From positions 3,602 through 17,596 of the forward strand of contig NW_022985259.1 in assembly GCF_010093535.1 (NCBI RefSeq): a stretch of 13,995 nt of DNA, read 5' to 3'. Shown here in pieces: positions 8,818-13,995 of the stretch. The notes under the pieces are model-generated. The model was not told where the DNA came from. It saw only the letters and a list, made by a program, of their open reading frames with translations, and made no database searches. The translations under genes and the position numbers were made by a program. How positions within the stretch are numbered: the stretch's first letter is position 1; each line of letters begins with the position of its first letter. Origin of the DNA: Lindgomyces ingoldianus (taxonomy: Eukaryota; Ascomycota; Dothideomycetes; Pleosporales; Lindgomycetaceae).

Positions 8818-9627
8818 CTTGTTAATCTGCTGCAGACCTAGACCTAGACCTAGACCTAGACCTAGGTTTCTGTTCCTCCTTTAGGGCACAACAAGGTTTA
8901 GGCGTCTACTTCTATGTAAGGCTCTGTTGCCTCTGCACTAGAAGCCTTATTAAAACTTAATGCTTATAATAAGGATAAAAAGGCTATGCTTAACATTACA
9001 TATTAGAATTAACTTATTTATATCTTATATATGCAAACTTTATACCTTTTAGCCTAATTTAGTAATAAGAAGATTAGCTAACATTTTAAAAATAAATATC
9101 TTAATAGCGTGTTAGTGTTTGCTGCTTAGCTGCTAGCAGATTAAAAATATAAGGCTGCTTGCACTATACTCTAAGATAGTGCTAAACTAGTAAACGCACC
9201 TTAGACACAGATGCATAGTAAGGATAAGAAGAATCTACTAAATAAGAGTGTTATAGGCTTACTAGAGACTAATATAGTGTTTTATAAATATAAGTGTAAA
9301 GTATTAGAGCTTATGTTAAATCTAGTTTACTAGCCTTAGGACTATTAAGTAGCTCTAACTACTAATTTTATCTGCTATAGAAGCTATTCTTAACTGCTAG
9401 AAATAACATCCGCACAGACGCCTGTGTAGTGGCAGATTACAAGGGCTGCTGCAATTGCAGACAAATATAACACATTTATAAAAAATAACACTGCACTATG
9501 TAGTGTGTGCTTAGTTAACTAGGTTAGCATTAGTAAAACTAACACTGTCTTTCTTTCTTAGAACATTGTAAGTTCTACTAACTTTATTTATTTAAAAGAT
9601 TACTATAGGGTGCTAAAGACCTAAAAA
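8818..9627 (+). pseudogene. Decayed ORF between palindromes D and E, family not recognised
   Basis: Frame 1 is protein-like for about 270 codons with only TAG/TAA interruptions. It opens with a Gln-Thr hexanucleotide repeat (8833-8865), then A-L-E-A-L-L-K-L-N near 8938-8964. A better preserved segment (9405-9500) includes T-S-A-Q-T-P-V and A-A-A-I-A-D-K-Y, followed by C-S-V-C at about 9500-9511, the only close Cys pair and too little to call a zinc site. It ends with Y-L-K-D-Y-Y-R-V, whose D-Y-Y-R-V is also coded by the identical 14 bases at 7300-7313. Because the frame matches the relic upstream of palindrome D, the two could be one interrupted gene. Function unknown. Confidence 0.45.
8833..8865 (+). 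repeat. Hexanucleotide repeat, former ACCCAG units
   Basis: Five and a half units of six bases, first CAGACC then TAGACC. In frame 1 this is Gln-Thr with each later CAG turned into TAG. It is a clear local example of CCAG becoming CTAG while the first CAG, preceded by G, escaped. Confidence 0.85.
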
Positions 9628-9745
9628 GAGGGACAGAGGGAAGGGAAGAAGAGGAAAAAGAGGGGGGTTATTTTAGATTAGGTACTAGTGTACTTAACCT
9701 AAAACACCTCTCTTCTTCCTCTCTTTCTCTCTCTTCTTCTTCTCT
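9627..9745. repeat. Long GTACTAGTAC-type palindrome, copy E
   Basis: The longest copy. A purine arm (9627-9667) mirrors a pyrimidine arm (9706-9745), around inner arms TTATTTTAG and CTAAAACACC and a centre GTACTAGTGTAC (9682-9693). Folded, it would make a hairpin of roughly 50 bp per arm with mismatches. It separates the 8818-9627 relic from the SNF2 relic. Confidence 0.85.
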
Positions 9746-9782
9746 GTGTACTTATCTTTATTCTTTATGTGTCACTTTCCTA

Positions 9783-12568
9783 TCTAATTTAGACACTAAC
9801 ACTCCTTAGTATCTTAACAGGAGGAAGATTAAGCTTTAGCAGCTATATAATAATAAAGATTAGAAGGCTTTTAAAAATTATCCTACACCTAAGCTGTTTA
9901 TCTACGCTACTTAACTCTATCTATTTAAATAGGCTGCTATTAATGCTTAGAATTTCTTTAATAGATATTATGTTATTATCTATACTAGTAATAAGTCTTG
10001 CTTACTTAAGTAAATTAAAAGAGTTAAATATATTACTAGCACTTTTAAGTAAGACTATCTAATCTTTAACCTTAAGAATAAGATAAACTCTTAGGTTATC
10101 TTTATTACCTCTTATAGCATCTTATATACTTAAAACAGTCCTACTGCGCATAAAGATTAGCTCTTTAAGCAATACACACTTTTACAGTTAAAAGAGATAG
10201 ATATTAACCTAGACATTAATTACTTTTATTTATCTAAAGAATAGAAAGGTTATCTAGCAGGCATGTTCTAAGCTAGCGCATTAGATAAAGGGCAGTAAGT
10301 GCTTATAGATGTACTCTAGGTTGCTAAGGCTATGCTTACATTCTTAGGTATTGTAAAACTTTTAATAGTATAGCTAGCTACGCTGTTTACTAGCTTAAGC
10401 TCCCTTAAACTATAATTATAACTGCTACACTAATTTCCTAGAAATACTTAGATTTTAAAGGCCTACTTAGTCTAATCTAGTAAACTAAGGTTAATAAGTA
10501 GGCTAATAAACTTTTTAAAGCAAATAAGCTACACAATCCCTATAAAAAGTACGCTAATAAGACACTAGTTAATTCTAACATTAGCTATCTTTACTTTACA
10601 TACTACTACTTTAATAAATTTATTACTAATAAGCTAGGCCCTACTAAATAAGGCAAATAAATTGCCTAGATCTAGTCTAAGGTGCTAATCTAACATAATT
10701 ATACGTCTAAGTGTGTTATTAACCTTAAAGGCACTAAGCATATAATTAGAAACTTAATGCCTTACAGTTACTGCGTCTAAGTTTACCTAGAAAACAACTG
10801 TAGAAGCAAGGCTATCTACGCTAGGTATACACTACAGTTTATTAGTAAGATAATTAAGAATAAAGACAGTAATTACCTATTTCTAAACTTCTAGAACATG
10901 CGTATACTAAACTTAATATCTATTAACCTTATGCTTTATTTTGCTAAATCTATTTATTCTGTTAAAGTTAATAATAAATTATCCTAAAAGACTGCAGAAG
11001 CTTTAATAAGGAAGGTCTATAATCTAGTTTTTAGAGAATATAATACACTCTTTGCGTTCTAAGATTACATTAGCTAGATGTACAAACTTATGCGCAAGAT
11101 TAAGGATAATATAATTACTACTAGTGTTAAGAAGCTTATTATGTTGCTGCTTTTTAACCCTAATAAACTCTGCAAGCTTAGAGCTAGCCTACTCCTTGTC
11201 TAACTTTTTCTAAGCTAATTAGTGCAATTCTGCGCGCTTTTTGCAGCTATTGCTAACTAAATTATTAAGAGTAGTAAAAAAGCCCTTATATTTGCACAGA
11301 ATCCTTAGGAGCAGTAGCTGCTTGTTGTTATCCTATTGCTTCTTAATATTAAGGCTAACGCGCATATTTCTAGTAGTAATGTGCGGCATAAAGACAAGCT
11401 TGTATAGAAATTCTAGCAGCTATTAAGTTAGAACCTTACTAACAATCTCTATAGTGCTAGTGTGCTAGATAAGGACCTTAAGGTCCTAGTTATGTTCTAC
11501 TATATAAATTCTAGACTTAACCTGCATTATAACTGCTGCAATATGCACACTTTCTTGCCTACTCTGTCTTCTTCTATATAGATTTAAGTGTGTGGGCAAA
11601 TTATGCGCTTTAGACAGACAAAGGACTGTCTTATTATTAAGTACTATGTTAAAAATATAAGTAACTACTGCTAGATAGCAAATGCAACTTTAAATGCTTT
11701 TACTAGCATTTCTGCCTTAATTAATAAGTATAACAAGCAGGAGGGTAAAGTTTCTGTTAACATTAAGAGTGTTAAAGTTATTAGTAATTAGATTAGTGTT
11801 AGGCAGGATATTTTTAATAATTTTATTATGTAGAATAACAAGCTATACAACTTAAATAACAAAGAGACTTTTAAAGGCGCTTATAAGTACAGTAAAAAGC
11901 TTAATTATAATAAGGTTCTACTAAAACTCTTTAACACATAACATAAAGAGGATGTTAGAGTTAGCACTAATAAAAGCAGCTTTACTTTAATAGCTACTAC
12001 AGCTGCGCTTCTTAATAACCTAGAGACACTTACTCCTGCTAGGACTATAGTAGGAAGGATGCAACCTGTTACGCTAAAGAACACACAGTTTTTTTTAGAG
12101 TGATTAGGTTTATCTAGGCAGCTAGCGCGCCTTAAAGAAGCACTAATTAATGTTAATGTTAAGATGCTAGATAACAACAAGCAGCCTTCTGCTACGCCTA
12201 GCAAAATTAGTTGTACTACTAAGGCTAGTAAGAAGAGAGCTAATGTAAAGAAGAGTAGTAAGAAGAAGCCTAGTAAGAAGAAGATAAGCAGTAATAAGCG
12301 TAAATAGACAGCTAATAATAAGTTAAGCCCTAATACCTCTAAGCCCTAGCCTTAGCCCTAGTCTTGTTAAGTAGCTAACAATATGCTACCTACTAAGGAC
12401 ACAGAACTAGTTAAGCCTAGTAATAATAACCTAGCTAACTCTAACAATACAGCTAGTAGAAAGGTTAAGAAGTCTAGTAGTAGTGCAGGTTAAGAGGGGC
12501 AGGGTAGAGGCAGTAGATGCAATAGAGGCATTAGAGGCAGCACAGGCAAGAGCTAGTTCTAAATAATA
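9783..12568 (+). pseudogene. Decayed SNF2-family (superfamily 2) DNA helicase-like gene
   Basis: About 930 codons, frame 3 then frame 2 with a frameshift near 10320-10380; start not defined. In SNF2 order I see a degraded Walker A (T-S-N-K-S, 9984-9998, expected GxGKT/S), motif Ib-like I-T-S-Y-S (10104-10118), a poor motif II (D-V-L-stop, 10308-10319, expected DEAH-like), and motif III-like T-A-T-L followed by L-D-F-K-G-L-L (10421-10468). The C-terminal lobe keeps K-A-L-I-F-A-Q-N-P (motif IV, 11279-11305), V-L-V-M-F...L-N-L-H-Y-N-C-C-N (motif V, 11483-11542) and Q(stop)-V-C-G-Q-I-M-R-F-R-Q (motif VI, 11585-11617; family form QxxGRxHRxGQ). The tail is Lys/Ser-rich (12209-12306), then Pro-Gln and Gly/Arg-rich (12495-12555), suggesting a nuclear protein. 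SNF2 proteins use ATP to move along DNA and remodel chromatin. Dozens of in-frame TAG/TAA and lost motif residues mean it is dead. Confidence 0.75.
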
Positions 12569-12953
12569 AATTAGTTATGTAGTAGTGCATAGAGACAGAT
12601 TTAGGTTAGGTTTACCTTTAGTTTAGTATAAGTTTTTTTGTCTAGTGTTAGTTATAGTAAGATACGCAAACATAATAGTCTAGCATAGTTATTACATTAA
12701 CTTATATGCATGCTAAGATAGATTTCTATATTAAATACTCTCTTTTTAGATGCATTATGCTATAGGAATCTATAAAATAGCTTGCAACAAATGTTCTAAT
12801 AAGCAATGTAATAGCAGAAGACGTTAAGTTGCAGGGAAGATATAGGTTATGTATGCTAACATTGCCTAATCACGTCTAACTTTAACCTAGTTCCATGTAA
12901 TTTCTAGTAAGGTGGGCGTACAGTGCAGACTGTGGAACTATCCTAAGGAGCTA
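12569..12953. other. No gene seen; AT-rich spacer after the SNF2 relic
   Basis: TAG/TTA-rich mutated sequence without a protein-like frame, rising in GC after about 12890. It probably holds the former 3' untranslated region of the SNF2 gene. Confidence 0.5.
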
Positions 12954-13015
12954 AGGGAGGGGGGTTTTTAGCATAAGTACTAGTACCTATCTGTAAACCT
13001 CTCTATCCCCCTCCC
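12954..13015. repeat. GTACTAGTAC-centred palindrome, copy F
   Basis: The left arm AGGGAGGGGGGTTTTTAGC and right arm TGTAAACCTCTC...CCCCCTCCC flank a perfect GTACTAGTAC at 12977-12986. It lies after the SNF2 relic and directly before the A-rich minisatellite. Confidence 0.85.
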
Positions 13016-13019
13016 ACGC

Positions 13020-13251
13020 TACTCTTATATAAAAAAAAACATAGCATAAAGAAAAGTATAGCATAAAATAAAAGATAGTATAAAGAAAAACATAGTATAA
13101 AAAGAATATAGCGTAAAGAAAATATAGTATGTAAAGAATATAGTAAAAAGATAATATAGAAAAAAGCATAGTATAAAAATAAATATAGTTTAATAAAAAA
13201 TATAGCAGAGAAAAAAAAAAGAAAAAAAAATAGAGTATATAAGTATAGTGT
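13020..13251 (+). repeat. A-rich minisatellite, left block
   Basis: Degenerate tandem units of about 14-18 bases of the form ATAGTATAAAGAAAAAC. The plus strand is strongly A-rich and almost free of C, so the bias is strand-asymmetric. Open frames on the reverse strand here (Phe/Tyr/Leu-rich) are by-products of the repeat. Confidence 0.85.
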
Positions 13252-13279
13252 TAGTTGACCTAGGTTTAATCGAACAAAC

Positions 13280-13298
13280 GTACGCCTAAGAGGCGTAC
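13280..13298. repeat. GTACGCC hairpin
   Basis: GTACGCC and GGCGTAC form a perfect 7-bp stem around the 5-base loop TAAGA. First hairpin of the island. Confidence 0.8.
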
Positions 13299-13339
13299 TA
13301 AGAGGTGAGCAGGCAAAGATCTTCTTGTTATTAACTACT

Positions 13340-13369
13340 GCCCTCTCTCTTCGTACGAAGAAAGAGGGC
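13340..13369. repeat. 30-bp near-perfect palindrome
   Basis: The arms GCCCTCTCTCTTCGT and ACGAAGAAAGAGGGC match at 14 of 15 positions with no spacer and centre CGTACG. This is the strongest symmetric structure in the island and, if transcribed, would be a very stable hairpin. Confidence 0.85.
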
Positions 13370-13434
13370 TCTTAAGTACACATAGCCCCTAACGCACAGG
13401 CTAGATAGCCAACGTTTTAGGCAACCTTATTTAG

Positions 13435-13472
13435 CTGTACGCGTGTACAGACACAGCTGTACTTACGTACAG
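13435..13472. repeat. Pair of CTGTAC/GTACAG hairpins
   Basis: Two successive stems, each CTGTAC and GTACAG, at 13435-13450 (loop GCGT) and 13457-13472 (loop TTAC). Repeating the same stem with different loops suggests duplicated binding sites or paired hairpins. Confidence 0.8.
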
Positions 13473-13483
13473 ACATATAGTGT

Positions 13484-13995
13484 AAAAAGAATTAAAAGAT
13501 ACAATATATAAAATAAAAAAAAATTAAAATATAAATAAAATACAGTATAAAAACAGTAGAGTATAAAAAAAGTATAAAATAAAGATAAATATAAGTTAAA
13601 AAGTAAAGAAAATAAAAGTAAGTATAAATAAAATATTAGTATAAAAAAGTATAGTATAAAAAATGTAGTATAAAGAAAACATTATTATAAAAAAAATAGT
13701 ATAAAAAAAATATAGCATAAAGAAATATATAGTTATAAAAAAGTTAAATATAAAATAAAATATTATAAAATAAAACATAGTATAGAAAAGTATAAAATAT
13801 AGTATTAAAAAAAAGTATAGTATAAAAAAAACATAAAGAAATATATAAAATAGTAGTATTAAAAAAGTTAAATATAATAAAAATAGTATAAAATAAAACA
13901 TAGTATAAAAAAGTATAAAAGAAAGTATAGTATAAAGAAAAACATAGCATAGAAAGATATAGTATATAAAAAACATAGTAAAAAAAAAGTATAGT
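13484..13995 (+). repeat. A-rich minisatellite, right block
   Basis: It continues the same A-rich family as 13020-13251, with units such as AGTATAAAAAAA and ACATAGTATAAA, and runs off the window edge. Two overlapping reverse-strand open frames (Phe/Tyr/Ile-rich) come from the repeat and are not genes. Such tracts occur in fungal subtelomeric, centromeric or origin-rich regions; which applies cannot be told here. Confidence 0.85.

Larger units (their letters stand above)
13252..13475. mobile_element. GC-richer island inside the minisatellite, possible small insertion
   Basis: A 224-bp block with balanced base composition, several CpG and four GTAC-containing hairpins, set sharply inside the A-rich repeat. 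The 8-base TATAGTGT occurs immediately on both sides (13244-13251 and 13476-13483), as expected of a target-site duplication, although TATAG is also part of the satellite. No terminal inverted repeats and no ORF were found. It could be a small non-autonomous element, a structured RNA gene, or an unmutated original sequence. Confidence 0.4.

Noticed and set aside
8833..8865. Variant telomeric repeat of TAGGTC type
   Set aside because: In frame it is a Gln-Thr repeat (former ACCCAG units) within a decayed ORF.
11905..12204. 99-codon reverse-strand ORF
   Set aside because: Lies antisense to the SNF2 relic's C-terminal region, which has motif support; no independent evidence.
12341..12366. Telomere-like CCCTAG/CCTTAG repeat
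   Set aside because: It is a Pro-Gln coding repeat with CAG turned into TAG, in frame with the SNF2 relic tail.
13252..13300. tRNA gene, from a TCGAAC stretch
   Set aside because: No matching A-box, acceptor stem or anticodon arm could be assembled.
12987..13976. Reverse-strand open frames rich in Phe, Tyr, Leu and Ile
   Set aside because: They arise from the A-rich minisatellite read backwards; composition is purely repeat-driven.

Overview
The window reads as a heavily mutated, repeat-rich compartment of a filamentous ascomycete (Pezizomycotina) genome. There is no intact gene apart from a possible gene end at the left edge. The sequence is AT-rich and dominated by CTA/TAG/TTA/TAA, while TCA and TGA are nearly absent (about a dozen of each by eye in 14 kb). 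GCA and ACA stay common. This is what C-to-T repeat-induced point mutation (RIP) leaves behind, here apparently preferring a pyrimidine before the CpA. Long plus-strand frames become almost continuous if TAG/TAA are read as mutated CAG/CAA (or TGG), which shows several decayed genes.

Layout. 1-252: open 3' end of a less mutated ORF, possibly the C-terminus of a fungal helicase-like repeat protein. 284-575: about six spaced copies of a palindrome with core CCCCTAGGGG. 607-680: pyrimidine tract. 733-3150: decayed ORF of unknown family. 3222-3244: lone palindrome with the same core, 8 bases before an ATG. 3252-5823: second decayed ORF, unknown family, carrying a GC-rich unmutated patch at 3886-4018. 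6085-6995: gene-poor stretch with three copies of a different palindrome (arms GGGGTTTTAG / CTAAAACCCC, centre GTACTAGTAC). 7100-8764: third decayed ORF with an Asp-Leu hexanucleotide repeat. 8765-8812: palindrome. 8818-9627: fourth decayed ORF. 9627-9745: longest palindrome. 9783-12568: decayed SNF2-family helicase-like gene with recognisable motifs. 12954-13015: palindrome. 13020-13995: A-rich minisatellite interrupted by a 224-bp GC-rich island full of GTAC hairpins.

The most interesting feature is architecture. Each dead gene in the right half sits between copies of one conserved palindrome, and the dead genes on the left are bordered by another. This could be a cassette-like arrangement, nested foldback/MITE insertions, or ends of related transposons. 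The SNF2 relic is the only protein whose family can be named with reasonable confidence, and nothing here looks functional as a protein. All alignments are from reading by eye; no database search was possible.
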